From positions 5,404,860 through 5,468,859 of the forward strand of contig OU452199.1 of assembly GCA_911728435.2 (NCBI GenBank): a DNA stretch of 64,000 nt, written 5' to 3'. The stretch's first letter is position 1; every line of letters starts with the position of its first letter. The notes beneath the pieces were generated by a model. The model searched no databases, had not been told where the DNA came from, and saw only the letters and a program-made list of their open reading frames with translations. The stretch is from Apoderus coryli (Eukaryota > Arthropoda > Insecta > Coleoptera > Attelabidae). The translations under genes were made by a program, and so were the position numbers. Below, piece after piece: positions 1 through 10,040 of the stretch.

Positions 1-2
1 AT

Positions 3-866
3 GAAGAGACAGACAGATTCAAAGTGCAGCGCGGTGTACGACAAGGCGACACAATCTCCCCTAAACTATTTACCACTTTGTTGGAGTATATGTCCAAGAG
101 TGTCGAGTCGGAGAATATGGGTATAAATATTAACGGTGAAAATTTCAGTCACCTTCGGTTCGCTGATGATATTGTACTGATTTCAGATAGCTTGGATAAG
201 GCAGAGAAACTGCTTATGAGACTAACATCTGCTTTACATAAAGTTGGGCTTAGAATCAATCCATCGAAAACAAATTTCATGACAAATCTAGTCCCAAACC
301 GAAACTACTTAGTAGAGGGAAAAGAAATTTTCCAAGTTACATCCTACAGATATCTGGGCCATGATATTACGATTGGCAGGGACAATCAAACCTGCGAAAT
401 CAAAAGAAGGATAGGACTAACGTGGGCCGCCTATGGGAAGCTGAAGCACATTTTTAAGTCCGAAACCCCCATATGCCTTAAGCGGAAAGTGTTTGATCAG
501 TGTGTTCTGCCGGTTCTGACTTATGGTTCGGAGACCTTAACTCTAACACGAAAATCGGTAAATAAAGTAAGAGTGGCCCAGCGAGCCATGGAACGCTCCG
601 TGTTGGGAGTCACGCTGAGAGACAGGATTCCGAATGATCGGATACGTCAGAGAACAGGGGTTACCGATGCAGTCCAGCGAATAACATATTTAAAGTGGAA
701 CTGGGCTGGACATGTCGCAAGAATGACCAACGAAAGATGGACCAAAAAGATCATAGAGTTGAGACCTAGGCAAGATGCGTTCAGGAACAGAGGTCGTCCG
801 CCGACCCGGTGGACGGATGACATAAAAAGAGTAACACCAAATCCAGGATGCCCAGGATCGAAATAA
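3..866 (+). CDS. Partial RTE-type LINE reverse transcriptase, 3' part
   Basis: The reading frame is already open at the window edge, so the 5' part lies outside. It starts inside the reverse transcriptase domain: RGVRQGD is followed by the catalytic box FADD about 45 residues later, then a thumb region with a YGSETLTL block. The C-terminal tail has WAGHVARM and a GRPPTRW motif, which is characteristic of RTE-clade LINEs. The frame ends at a stop at 864-866, but the following 60 bases still read as the family's usual C terminus in another frame, so a small frameshift truncates it. The endonuclease domain is not in the window. In life the protein copies its RNA into chromosomal DNA. Assignment to the RTE clade is from family knowledge and is fairly secure; activity is unlikely. 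Confidence 0.85.
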   Translation, partial: EETDRFKVQRGVRQGDTISPKLFTTLLEYMSKSVESENMGININGENFSHLRFADDIVLISDSLDKAEKLLMRLTSALHKVGLRINPSKTNFMTNLVPNRNYLVEGKEIFQVTSYRYLGHDITIGRDNQTCEIKRRIGLTWAAYGKLKHIFKSETPICLKRKVFDQCVLPVLTYGSETLTLTRKSVNKVRVAQRAMERSVLGVTLRDRIPNDRIRQRTGVTDAVQRITYLKWNWAGHVARMTNERWTKKIIELRPRQDAFRNRGRPPTRWTDDIKRVTPNPGCPGSK

Positions 867-919
867 ATGAAGATCGTTAACGGAGGCCTATGTTCAGCAG
901 TGGACGAGACAGGCTGTTT

Positions 920-939
920 GATGATGATGATGATGATGA
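920..939 (+). repeat. (GAT)n 3' tail of the RTE LINE
   Basis: A run of GAT repeats directly follows the RTE coding tail. RTE elements commonly end in a short simple repeat rather than poly(A), so this probably marks the 3' end of the element. Confidence 0.7.
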
Positions 940-1062
940 ATAGTCCGGCAGCACTGATTTTTCCAAGATCAACTCCAAAACATACAGGGTGAAATTAGAG
1001 TTTGAATATGAGGAATATTTAATAGTGAATAAGGTTAGAAAACTGTAATTCACTTTTTGCAT

Positions 1063-1660
1063 TACATAAACACCAAATTGAATCTCAGATTTCTATAAAA
1101 ACTGTATTCCTACGTACCTGATATACCACAAGCAAACTACATTACACTATGCGACGAATTTTACAAAGAACTTATCGCGATTATGATTTCCGTTTGTGAC
1201 GTTCAAGTGGCAATTCAACTAACCTACTTTACCACGCGTGGGGAACGTCGGAATACTCCTCCATCTTTTCTTTCTGCTCGATAAGGAACGTGGTGCATTT
1301 AGCTGTACCTATAGGAATAATAATACTATATGGAAGAGATATCAATATAAGCCCTTGGGCAAATAGAGGAAAGCGATACAGAGTATATAGACGTAGGAGA
1401 ATGACTTCCTTTCAACTACTGGGGTACATTGATGGTGGTGATACAGTTCATGTTAGAGAAAAATATCTGCAATATTTTGTATTTGATTTCTGAGGGATAT
1501 TTATAGTTATTTATCTCTTAAGGTTAGGAAAATATCCGAATTTCTTTTTTTAATGTGTCATGTATCATTTTTATTAAAACTCTACCAGCAATTCTGACGT
1601 TAAAATACATTTTTATGCTTCCAACTATACAATTAAATGGTGTCTCAAAACAAAGTTTTT
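1063..1660. other. Non-coding stretch, nothing recognised
   Basis: AT-rich sequence with one small open frame at 1290-1493 that resembles no family I know. I see no RNA gene, repeat array or splice-flanked exon here. Confidence 0.4.
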
Positions 1661-1689
1661 AGTCTTTTGATTGTAAGTTTTTTATTGAA

Positions 1690-2130
1690 TAATAGGAGAG
1701 GGCAAATGGCCTCCACGGCTTTGCATACACATACGCACTCGTTTGTCGAAATTTTCCATGACCATGCTGCATAAATGTGGCTGATTTTCGTTGATGCAGT
1801 GTTGAATCTCCTCCTTTAATGCACGCGTGGTTGTGAGCTTGTTGACATAGACTTGTGAATTTAAATAACCTCATAAAAGAAATCTAATGGTGTTAAATCG
1901 TTGTGGATCTAGGGGGCCAATTCTCATCACCGAAACGAGAGAGTACACGACGTAACTAAAGTGTTTCAACGGATCCTGTTTCCCGAAATTTTTCAATTAA
2001 TCTCTTCACAGTTGAGGAAGTTAAAACACTATTCCGACCATATTTTGTATGAAACTTTTGAACTGCGGCCGCCAAGCTTGCAGACACGGTGTTCTATCGT
2101 GTAACGCTCCATTTTTACTATCCTTAGACT
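1690..2130 (-). pseudogene. Tc1/mariner-superfamily transposase, internally deleted
   Basis: Read on the minus strand, 2130-1950 encodes the N-terminal helix-turn-helix (VLTSSTVKRLIEKFRETGSV), and 1930-1700 encodes the C-terminal end (PPRS, then F/W-GYLNSQVYVNKL, then RMCMQSRGGHL). The catalytic centre that normally lies between them, including the first aspartates, is missing, and there are stops. This is a deletion derivative of a DDE/D transposon. Ends were not precisely located; GGTGTCTCAAAAC near 1640 may belong to one terminal repeat. Family assignment rests on these two blocks only. Confidence 0.7.
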
Positions 2131-2945
2131 GTCAGGTTTCGATTTGTTTGGTTTTCAGGATTGCCAAAGCTTTACTGCATAAATGGCGGTAACTTCAACA
2201 TAATATATAATTCCATCAAATTGGGTTTATATTTTCTAGCGCAAATATCAGCAGATGCTTGTTCCAGTCACAACTTCTTTTTTTATGTCATTAATCACTA
2301 GTGACCGCCCTATTTGCGCACGTTTCACAAGTTTGGCGGTCACATACAGGATGATATAGTAAACTGTATTTTGGCTTTGTTAGTTTAGACGATGTTTCAA
2401 GACCTTTCTTCATCTCCATTGATCCCTATTGACCTTTCGGTCTAAGTTGCTACTTTCTTGGAACAGCTAATAATATATCTTCAGATGAACAAGTCAGGTT
2501 TCATCACGTCACTCCCAATTTGCCAACCCAACCCTCCTAATGCTGATATAGCTAACCTCAAATTATAAAACAGTAGTAAACGTTAAAAATGACTAAAAAC
2601 TTTAAAAACGTCCCATAAAAATACTCGTCAAGCATAGGAATGCAGAAAGTTCCTAAAGCCACTGGCAGCTCAACAGAAATGGAACGGCTGAACACTTTGG
2701 TCTGTGATCCAGAACATATCGTAAATAGAAAACGGAACAATTAAATCCTGCTGGAGGAATGCTACAGTCCTGACAGAATTGAAGAGAGCTATTAAACGCC
2801 TAGAATCAAAAGCCAAAAAGCTTATAGAATTGCATAAAGACGCTTTACCTCAAAAAATAGGTTGAGGGAGGACGATAAATGTTGTTTTTGTGAAGAAGCA
2901 CTTTAACAACCAACGAACCAAGGGAATTGCCGCTGTGTAGGCTGC
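2131..2945. other. Non-coding stretch, nothing recognised
   Basis: No convincing coding region. A minus-strand open frame at 2558-2740 has no recognisable domain. The stretch may include degraded ends of the flanking transposons. Confidence 0.35.
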
Positions 2946-2949
2946 CATG

Positions 2950-3330
2950 TCTGGTGAAGGCGTCGGCGAGCTCTTACGGTAAACAATGAACGGTATTGCG
3001 ATATGTTAAGGGACTTTTTGGCTTCACAATTACAGGAGTTTGTAGGTTTTAATGTGGAAACATGGTTTCAACAAGATCACTTGACACACCTCCAACCAAT
3101 CGCTCGCGATTGTCAATCAACTTTTCCCAGAAAAAGTGATCTCTCGTCGGGGCACCATCAACTGGCCTTCTAGAAGCCCCGACTTTACACCCGTCGATTA
3201 TTTCTTATGGGGATAGCTCAAACCCCGAACTCTACTGCAATTTGAAGCACAACATCCGTATCGCAATGGTCGCCATTTCCAGAGAGATGTGTAGGCTTAA
3301 ATGTCCACTACTCAACCTGATGTAACGTTA
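2950..3330 (+). pseudogene. Tc1/mariner-superfamily transposase fragment
   Basis: With frame changes, the plus strand reads VNNERYCDML, then TWFQQD (containing the second catalytic aspartate), then a degraded NWP-SPD-TPVDYFLWG block and a C-terminal MCRL segment. This is the order of the second half of a Tc1-like DDE/D transposase. The N-terminal half is absent or unrecognisable, and several stops and shifts show it is dead. It belongs to the same broad family as the fragments at 1690-2130, 21684-25141 and 26893-28041, but is on the opposite strand from those. Confidence 0.75.
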
Positions 3331-4190
3331 AATTTTCTGCAGTAATTTGTATCCAGCGAATCTTGCTTACAATAGTTATTAACGCGGTGAAAACCTTCTG
3401 TTGATATCACTTATGCCGTCACCGGTAACAGTTTGAGATATAAAACCATATGCTCATTAGTAAGCTGTCGCAGCACTGGATACCCACAACTCGCAGGCCA
3501 TGGGAACAAAATATTTGTCTATTGTGTAAAGCAGCACACCGAAGGCACCAAAAAAATAGACAGGCTATCAAAGATATCATCCCTAGCTGAGCTGTCCGAA
3601 AAAGATATCTGGTAATGACCAGAAATTACCTTCGACTTATCGTGGAGATTCTCTTGAAGCGTATACAACGTTGTTTCGGGCCCAATCCATCCTAAGAGGA
3701 TATTGTCGTCCCTTTTTCAGTGACAAGAGAAATTCAAATCAAAGATGAAATGGATTCAATTCAAATACGTTTTCGTATACTTGTTTAATAGTTTTTCAAA
3801 TGACGTTAGAATCTTAAGGAATGACAATAATGAATTATTTACCTATCCTTTCGTAAACTAGAACTTACACATGATGTATTTCACCCTGTATAGAATAGTG
3901 GGATGGTTATTGAACAGCCACAAAAGGCGATGTGAAAAAGCCGAGAATCTTGCTAAGTTTGGTGGTTTTTGCGCTGCCATGGAACTTTTGCGCAAAATGG
4001 AAAATGGCGTTCGCCTCTGGTGTGTGATGGAAACTTTAAGCCAATATGCTGCATCAGCTTATTCAGCAGACGGTGATTATCACAAAGAAGCGCGCGTCAG
4101 GCTTTCAAGGGATGGTTTGTTTTTATTCATCACTATGACTGTTATATATACAGGGTGAGTCATGTTTTTGTAGGAGGGGACTTTATCATC
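3331..4190. other. Transposon ends, no gene recognised
   Basis: CACCCTGTATA at 3883-3893 and TATACAGGGTG at 4147-4157 are the inward/outward end motifs of Tc1/mariner-type elements in this window, here facing away from each other, so they look like the ends of two neighbouring elements. Between them an open frame at 3871-4158 (95 residues) has no recognised domain. The second element end is cut by the LINE that starts near 4191. Confidence 0.45.
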
Positions 4191-6318
4191 TTAGATTTTT
4201 TAAGATGACCTGCCTGTGATTTGTTCTATGAAAAGTTGAATACTGTTTTTAATGCATCGGTGCCGATTTCATATGCAAAAATTTCTAAGTACCCTCCATG
4301 GTTTTCGGGTGATATTGTTCGCAGAATCAAGTTGAAGTCTAAACTATGGAAAAAATATAAAACATCCGGGGATCCTCAATTTTTCAATGATTTTAGAGTT
4401 CTGCGTCACAATATAAAAACTGAGGTGAGTTCCTCTTACAGGGTGTACTTGCGTGATGCTGAGCGTAGATTGAGTAGTGATCCTAACAAGTTTTGGTCTT
4501 TTGTCAATTCCAGAAGCAAATCTGGGCGATTGCCTGGTAGTATGACTTACAATGGTAATAATATTGATGATCCGCAGGAGCTTGTCAATAAATTTGCGGA
4601 ATTTTTCAATACATCATACGTTGCATCTCAGGCATTTGATATTGATCAGGGATTGTTTGATGTTGTGAATGTGTCTCATTTGCCGGATCGTGTGATTACT
4701 GAGACGGAGGTCTATGGAGCTTTGAGAAGGTTAAAAGCTAAATTTACATCGGGTCCTGATGGTATACCATCTTTTGTAATTAGGGATTGTGCCACTGTGT
4801 TTGCTAAACCATTGTGTACAATATTCAATGTTTCTTTGCGATCGTGTAGTTTCCCCTCTGATTGGAAATCTTCTAGAGTGACGCCGGTTCATAAGAAGGG
4901 AGATAAACAGGATATTTCAAATTATAGACCAATTTCCATACCGTCGTGTTTTTCTAAAGTTTTTGAATTTGTGCTCCATGATATTATTATGAGTCATGTT
5001 AGGCGTCAGATTTCATCGGTACAACATGGCTTTTTTCCCGGTCGTTCTACGTCAACTAATTTATTGGTTTTAACACAGTTTTTAACTGAGCGACTTGATA
5101 ACGGGGGTCAGGTAGATGTGGTCTACACTGATTTTTCTAAAGCCTTTGATAGAGTTGATCATGGTGTTCTACTGCGTAAACTGTGTCGTTATGGACTATC
5201 TTATAATTTACTGCTGCTTTTGAAGTCGTATCTGAAGGATAGATTTCAGTATGTGGAGAGTCGAGGATTTCGTTCCGCAAATTTTAAAGTGTCATCTGGT
5301 GTTCCCCAGGGCTCTGTCCTTGGACCATTGTTGTTCGTGTGTTTTATCGATGATATTTCTAGTGGCTTGACAAATAGTTCGTTATTATATGCTGACGACT
5401 TCAAAGTATATTCTGTCATTAATAGTACTGAAGATTGTTCTCATCTTCAGGACGATTTAAATGTTGTATATGAGTGGTGTGTCCGTAATAATCTTTATCT
5501 GAATATTGATAAATGTTTTAGTGTTTCCTATACACGGAAAATAAACCCTGTCAAATTTTCATATTGTATAAATAATAGTCCATTAACAACGTGTGATGAG
5601 TTTAAAGATTTAGGTGTTTGGTTTGATGGTAAACTGAGCTTTACTAATCATTACAATAATATAGTTTCAGCATCCTATAGATCTCTGGGTTTTATTGTGC
5701 GCAATTCGAAAGAGTTTGTGACACCTCAAACTCTCATTGTTCTTTTCAACGCATTTGTCAGATCTAAACTGGAATATGCATCTGTAGTATGGAATCCTAT
5801 GTATGCCATACATATGAATAATATTGAACGCATCCAGCGTCGTTTTGCCAAGTTGCTGTGGTTTCGGGTTGATGGGGTTTATCCATCCATTGGGTTTCCT
5901 CATGATATTCTGTTAAACCGTTTTAATCTAGTGTCATTAAATACTCGGAGAGAATATTCCGCTCTAGTATTGCTCTTTAAGATTATTAATGGACTTCTTG
6001 ACTGTCCGGAGTTTTTAAGCCAGATTCCTTTGTGTGTCCCAAATCTACGTACACGTAATAACGGAATCGTATTTTACGTTCCGGCCCCGCGTACTAATTT
6101 GTTGTTGCGTTCCCCTTTATATTTTATGTGCCATACTTGTAACTCTGTGTCCGAGCAAATTGATATTTTTAATTCAACTTTGTCTTGTATAAAAAAATAT
6201 ATTTCTTAGAATATAAATTTAGTGTTAGATATTAAGAATTTATTGTAATTTTTCCTGCCCTTTAATTGGGTTATTTATCTGTCTGGGCAGTGTATCTTAA
6301 ATAAATAAATAAATAAAT
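4191..6318 (+). mobile_element. 5'-truncated Jockey-superfamily-like LINE
   Basis: The element begins upstream of the reverse transcriptase, with no endonuclease, and ends in an (AAAT)n tail at 6299-6318 preceded by a 3' UTR. 5' truncation with an oligomeric 3' tail is the normal product of target-primed reverse transcription. A second copy lies on the minus strand at 40779-42564. A clean target-site duplication was not found; AGAATCTTA occurs both near 3808 and just after the tail, but the first site is far from the apparent 5' end. Confidence 0.8.
4221..6209 (+). CDS. LINE reverse transcriptase, open 662-codon frame
   Basis: The frame opens at a TTG and has no natural start, because the element is truncated; the true ORF would begin further upstream. 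Residues about 1-140 are the region between endonuclease and polymerase (PPWFSGDIV, KFWSFVNSRS). The reverse transcriptase follows: GPDGIPSFVIRDC, NYRPISIPSCFSK, QHGFFPGRST, TDFSKAFDRVDH, SSGVPQGSVLGPLLF and the catalytic box YADD. The thumb and C-terminal region run to the stop at 6207-6209 (RRFAKLLWFRVDGVYPSIGF). No stop interrupts it, unlike every other LINE of this type in the window, so it is comparatively young. Without endonuclease and 5' promoter it cannot move on its own. Confidence 0.85.
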   Translation: MFYEKLNTVFNASVPISYAKISKYPPWFSGDIVRRIKLKSKLWKKYKTSGDPQFFNDFRVLRHNIKTEVSSSYRVYLRDAERRLSSDPNKFWSFVNSRSKSGRLPGSMTYNGNNIDDPQELVNKFAEFFNTSYVASQAFDIDQGLFDVVNVSHLPDRVITETEVYGALRRLKAKFTSGPDGIPSFVIRDCATVFAKPLCTIFNVSLRSCSFPSDWKSSRVTPVHKKGDKQDISNYRPISIPSCFSKVFEFVLHDIIMSHVRRQISSVQHGFFPGRSTSTNLLVLTQFLTERLDNGGQVDVVYTDFSKAFDRVDHGVLLRKLCRYGLSYNLLLLLKSYLKDRFQYVESRGFRSANFKVSSGVPQGSVLGPLLFVCFIDDISSGLTNSSLLYADDFKVYSVINSTEDCSHLQDDLNVVYEWCVRNNLYLNIDKCFSVSYTRKINPVKFSYCINNSPLTTCDEFKDLGVWFDGKLSFTNHYNNIVSASYRSLGFIVRNSKEFVTPQTLIVLFNAFVRSKLEYASVVWNPMYAIHMNNIERIQRRFAKLLWFRVDGVYPSIGFPHDILLNRFNLVSLNTRREYSALVLLFKIINGLLDCPEFLSQIPLCVPNLRTRNNGIVFYVPAPRTNLLLRSPLYFMCHTCNSVSEQIDIFNSTLSCIKKYIS

Positions 6319-6599
6319 GAGAATCTTATACAAACATATATGCGTGGAAGCTTTGCCTGAGCAAGTTTCAGAAATGATTTAATTATTTACTTATTTTTTT
6401 TTAAATTTACAATTAACTATTTAATCTTCTATGTGTGTGACCCTAGACTTCTAGGGTGGTGGTGTGCTTTTTTATGGCATTGCATGGAGACCAGCTTAGA
6501 CTGAGGTTTATAATGATGAACCCAAGTAGTAAAAATCTGGGCCGCAGCACACCATATTTCGGGATTAGAGAACTATAATCATCGAAAATCACTTTATTG

Positions 6600-7108
6600 T
6601 TTTCCAAAATATTCCCCATGAAGATCTATACACTTTTGCATGCGTTTGAACCAATTGTCGAAGCACTTTTGCCACTCTGATTGAGGTATCTCCAAAACAT
6701 GCATTTTGAATGCAGCAACCGGTTCTTCAGGTGTCGAAAAACGTTGACCTCTCAGTTTGTGTTTTACGTACGGGAATCAAAAGAAGTGATTCGGTGCCAA
6801 GTCACTACTATACGGCGGATGACTCATCAAATCGATGTTTTGGGTGCTCAAAAATGCAGTTGTTTGAGCAGATGTGTGAGAGCTCGCATTATCGTGGTGA
6901 AGAGTGATCCGTCTTCGACGGTTGGTTGATTTCTTGGAAGACAACTGGCAATCAAATGGTTGTGTACTAATCAGAATTGATTGTTCTGCGTTGTTCTAGT
7001 GGTGCAGTTGCGACATATCCAGTTTTTCCGAAAAAACAGGCGACCATTTGCTTGGAAGTGCTTCGTGCGCGAACAACTTTTGTTGGATTTGGCTCATCTT
7101 GAAACACC
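6600..7108 (-). pseudogene. mariner transposase, C-terminal half
   Basis: Continuing from 8323, the minus strand reads VFQDEPNPTK, VRARSTSKQMVACFFGKTG, a degraded stretch around the second catalytic aspartate (HNDNASSHTS-like remnant), then the DLMSHPPYS-type and FFLF blocks and the C terminus QKCFDNWFKRMQKCID-like near 6640, with several frameshifts and stops. This is the catalytic C-terminal half of a mariner transposase. It is non-functional. Confidence 0.75.
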
Positions 7109-8318
7109 TGTAACCATTTTGAAATTAGCGGAATTATGTACATTCAGAAATATATAATAATATACTAATGTTATAGCTCAGTCCGAATGAATCCCAATAT
7201 GCTATTCCAAATTGTTATGGTTCGTTTCAAGTTTCAAATAAAAAAGAACAAACAAAGAATATCAACTTTAATTAAAAAGAAATATTTAATTGGTTGAACC
7301 TTTTGTCAATAATTTATCGAAAACTTTATTAGAAATAAAACGCATAGTTCGGGCTAAAACAACTAATTTAATAATTAAAACTAATTAAAGAAAATGAATA
7401 ACAACATGAAATAAATATGTATAACATAAAAGAAAAATAATAAAACAATTAAGCGATAATGAGAATTTAAAAGAAATCTTAATCATTACTTGTACTACTT
7501 AAAAATAGGAAAATTAATATAATTCGAATAATTATATTAATTCCTGTATGAAACTTTAATTACTATTGAAAACGGAATTTATTTCAATTACTAAAAGAAA
7601 TAACTTTAAACTTTATATAAAAAAAACTGATTAAACAAAAAGGCCTTCAATTAAAAGAATATCAAAACTTACGGAACTTTATACAATTCACTACTTCAGA
7701 ATAAAAAGAAATGAACTTAGTCTTTAAAGAAAAACTAGAAAATAATTCTTAACTGAAAAATATACCAAGTTCAAAAACAAATTAAAATATTTAATTTAAC
7801 GTTATACAATTTCGAAAACACGTCTTTACTGAATCAAGGCTAGAGCGATTCTGATCTTCAAGTCCTTTTGCCTTTCCAGAATTGCCTCATAAAAGTTACA
7901 TAGTAGATAATACAAAATGAAAATAAGCCAATCAGAAAAAAGATATTTTAAATGTTAGACCAACGGTTATTTCAAGCATCTGGTTATCTTTCCCAAGAGT
8001 TGGACCAGAACAATGACATCTTAAGAACAAAATATTTATAAAAGCCTTGCATAATCTTTATGACGCAGATAACTCTTAGACCCCCCATGTTTGTCGTAAC
8101 ACATAATATTAGGGTACGTTCGTATTTGTGTTTAAAAAAATAAGAACCCTATGTCAACAAATCTATGGGAATATTTCGTGTTATCGTAAATATATATATT
8201 AGAAAAAAAAAAGACTTGTTAGATATTGGAAATTCTCAGAAAGAAGCGATCTGCCACCCATGTATTCTAGACCCGAGTAATCTGTAAGCTTGCCAGTGGC
8301 GGGTTCTATTTTGTTACA
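7109..8318. mobile_element. 1210-base non-coding insertion inside mariner (MITE-like)
   Basis: The block begins TGTAACCATTTTGAA and ends with the inverted counterpart of TGTAACAAAATAGAA (11 of 15 positions agree, the first six exactly). It is flanked on both sides by CACC (7105-7108 and 8319-8322), which fits a 4-base target-site duplication; ACACC is an alternative 5-base reading. Removing the block plus one CACC restores the mariner frame exactly (TVW to VFQDEP). The interior is very AT-rich with no recognisable ORF, so it is a non-autonomous element of unknown superfamily. Confidence 0.75.
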
Positions 8319-8322
8319 CACC

Positions 8323-8830
8323 CATACAGTCTACTGCTGTTTATTTTCGGGCTCATACGCGTAAATACACGATGCATCACCTGTCACGATGTCATAGACG
8401 TGTTTCGAAACCCCGCGATCGTATTTTTTGAGCAATTCTTTCGACCAATCGACACGAGCCTTTTTTTGAGCGATTGACAAATTGTGTGGGATCCAACGCG
8501 AACAAATTTTTTTGACAGCCATATGTTTATGCAATATTGAATGTATGCTGGTCCCACTAATGCCTACGGTTGTCTCAATCTCTTGATAGGTCACATGTCG
8601 ATCTTGCAATATCAGTTCGCGCACAGCATCAATGGTTTTCGGAACAACAACTGATTTTGGACGACCTTCACGAAATTCGTCTTGGAGTGAACTACGACCA
8701 CGATTGAATTCACCATACCATCGATAAACACTGGTCCTTGATGGAGCTTCATCGCCAAAAGTTGAATTAAGTTCATCCATGCACTGTTGCAATCCACGTC
8801 GAAAGTTGTAAAAAATAATCGCACGAAAAT
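8323..8830 (-). pseudogene. mariner transposase, N-terminal half
   Basis: Starting near 8830 the minus strand reads the mariner paired helix-turn-helix region (FYNFRRG, CMDELNSTFGDEAPSR, VYRWYGEFNRGRSSL, EFREGRPKSV), the linker WIPHNL, and the beginning of the catalytic domain VTGDAS, where family members usually have GDE; Glu is replaced by Ala. It continues through YEPENKQQ, one in-frame TAG, then TVW at the insertion boundary. The TAG and the substitution indicate a dead copy. Its continuation is at 7108-6600. Confidence 0.85.
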
Positions 8831-9403
8831 TTTTGGTCCGAGATGAATCTTTTAAGTTACTGTAAACAACACAAATAGCGCTCGTATGTCAAAACGTTCT
8901 GAGTACGTATAACCTCAAAAATGTCCACCTTTACCATAGAGCTGTCAGTTGCCAGATTGCCCAGGGTTGCCAAATCCCGAAATATAAAAGGCAACCCTCG
9001 TATCAAATACTCCACCTCCAATGATGAAAAAGTTTGGGCTGCCACTTTCTCGAAAATGAAATACACAATTACTCTATAATAACCTTTTATTCTAAATGCA
9101 AGATGTCACAAGCTAAACATGCAAATCTCAATCCTGAATATCAAGATAATGAATGCATCTATGGAAAATTCCTTCCACTTGAACTTTAGAATGCACCTGT
9201 GTGCTTCTACGCCCAACTAAAGGTATTTATTAAAGCAATTTTCAGGTCACTAAATAGGTTCAGCGTTAAATAATCCTCTTGCATATTCTGCTAGGTCAAA
9301 CCATTTTGCAAACATAAATAGAGATATGGTATATACCTAGATGAAATCTTGTTATATAGTTTCGGGTGAAATTAAATGAAATTAGGTTGTGATTTATTTG
9401 GAG

Positions 9404-9527
9404 TAAACATGCTGACATGATGGAATGTTTAAACGACATTGAAAGTGAGTTGGGAGATGATGACCTGCCTTATAGTGACATTTTTGTAGTACAGACTACT
9501 AGTTCTACACGAATGTTATTCTAAACA
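9404..9527 (+). pseudogene. Possible piggyBac-type transposase N-terminal scrap
   Basis: A short frame reads ADMMECLNDIESELGDDD, then LPYSDIFVVQ and a stop. Acidic starts with an LNDIES-like and DLP-SDIF-like pattern occur in piggyBac-family proteins, but the piece is about 36 codons and no catalytic part follows, so this is a weak assignment. Confidence 0.25.
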
Positions 9528-9675
9528 AAACAGCAACAAAACAAATACATTTAATTTGACGCGAATGCTTACAAGGGCTGTATGTTTATTATTAAAAAAG
9601 AAATAATGATCGTCTTGCTTTGTCATCGAAATACGTAAAACAAATCACCGAATTGATGCTATTAGGTATCAAATT

Positions 9676-9756
9676 TTTAATCGTCAGGCGTACCTCAGTG
9701 GTAAACGAAGTGGCTTTTAGTGCGGAGGTCATAGGTTCGATCTTTGCTCTTGCATT
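9676..9756 (+). repeat. tRNA-derived SINE-like promoter segment
   Basis: TACCTCAGTGGTAAACG resembles a Pol III A box and GGTTCGATC, about 35 bases later, a B box, followed by a T run. The acceptor stem does not pair, so this is not a working tRNA gene; it is better read as the head of a SINE or a decayed tRNA copy. Confidence 0.4.
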
Positions 9757-10040
9757 TCTTTTTACCTCTAATTTTTGACTAAAGTTAGGTTAGTTTAGCA
9801 AGTTATAAATATTATTTTATGACTATGCGAAAAGACTAGTCACGAGATGTAAGGAGGAGAGTGATATGACAAGATGGTCATGAATTAAAATACGCACTGT
9901 GTTTTTGCTAGGGTCGCAATTTAACGCCAGATTACAAAATTACCATAAAAAGTTGTTACATATTACGACTTTGGACAGATAATTAAACAAATATTAAGAG
10001 CGGAATCATTAGCGAATTAGTCAAAACTTACGATCTATAA

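Larger units (their letters stand above)
6554..9000 (-). mobile_element. mariner-type transposon split by a nested insertion
   Basis: The two halves of one mariner transposase lie on the minus strand at 8323-8830 and 6600-7108. The matching inverted ends ATATTTCGGGATT (6554-6566) and AATCCCGAAATAT (8974-8986) bracket them. The right end runs out to a TA at 9001-9002, the expected mariner target. The left terminus beyond 6554 is degraded. The 1210-base block 7109-8318 is a later insertion. Confidence 0.75.
9001..10040. other. Mostly non-coding; two small relics
   Basis: AT-rich sequence between the mariner and the next transposon. Apart from the possible piggyBac scrap at 9404-9527 and the tRNA-like segment at 9676-9756 I see nothing recognisable. 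Confidence 0.4.

Noticed and set aside
7109..8318. Reading the block as a genuine ancestral mariner intron.
   Set aside because: Mariner genes normally lack introns, and the block has terminal inverted repeats and a duplicated CACC, so insertion is the simpler origin. The splice possibility is kept only as a consequence.
9676..9756. A functional tRNA gene (also considered at 20214-20300).
   Set aside because: A- and B-box-like strings are present but acceptor and anticodon stems do not pair.
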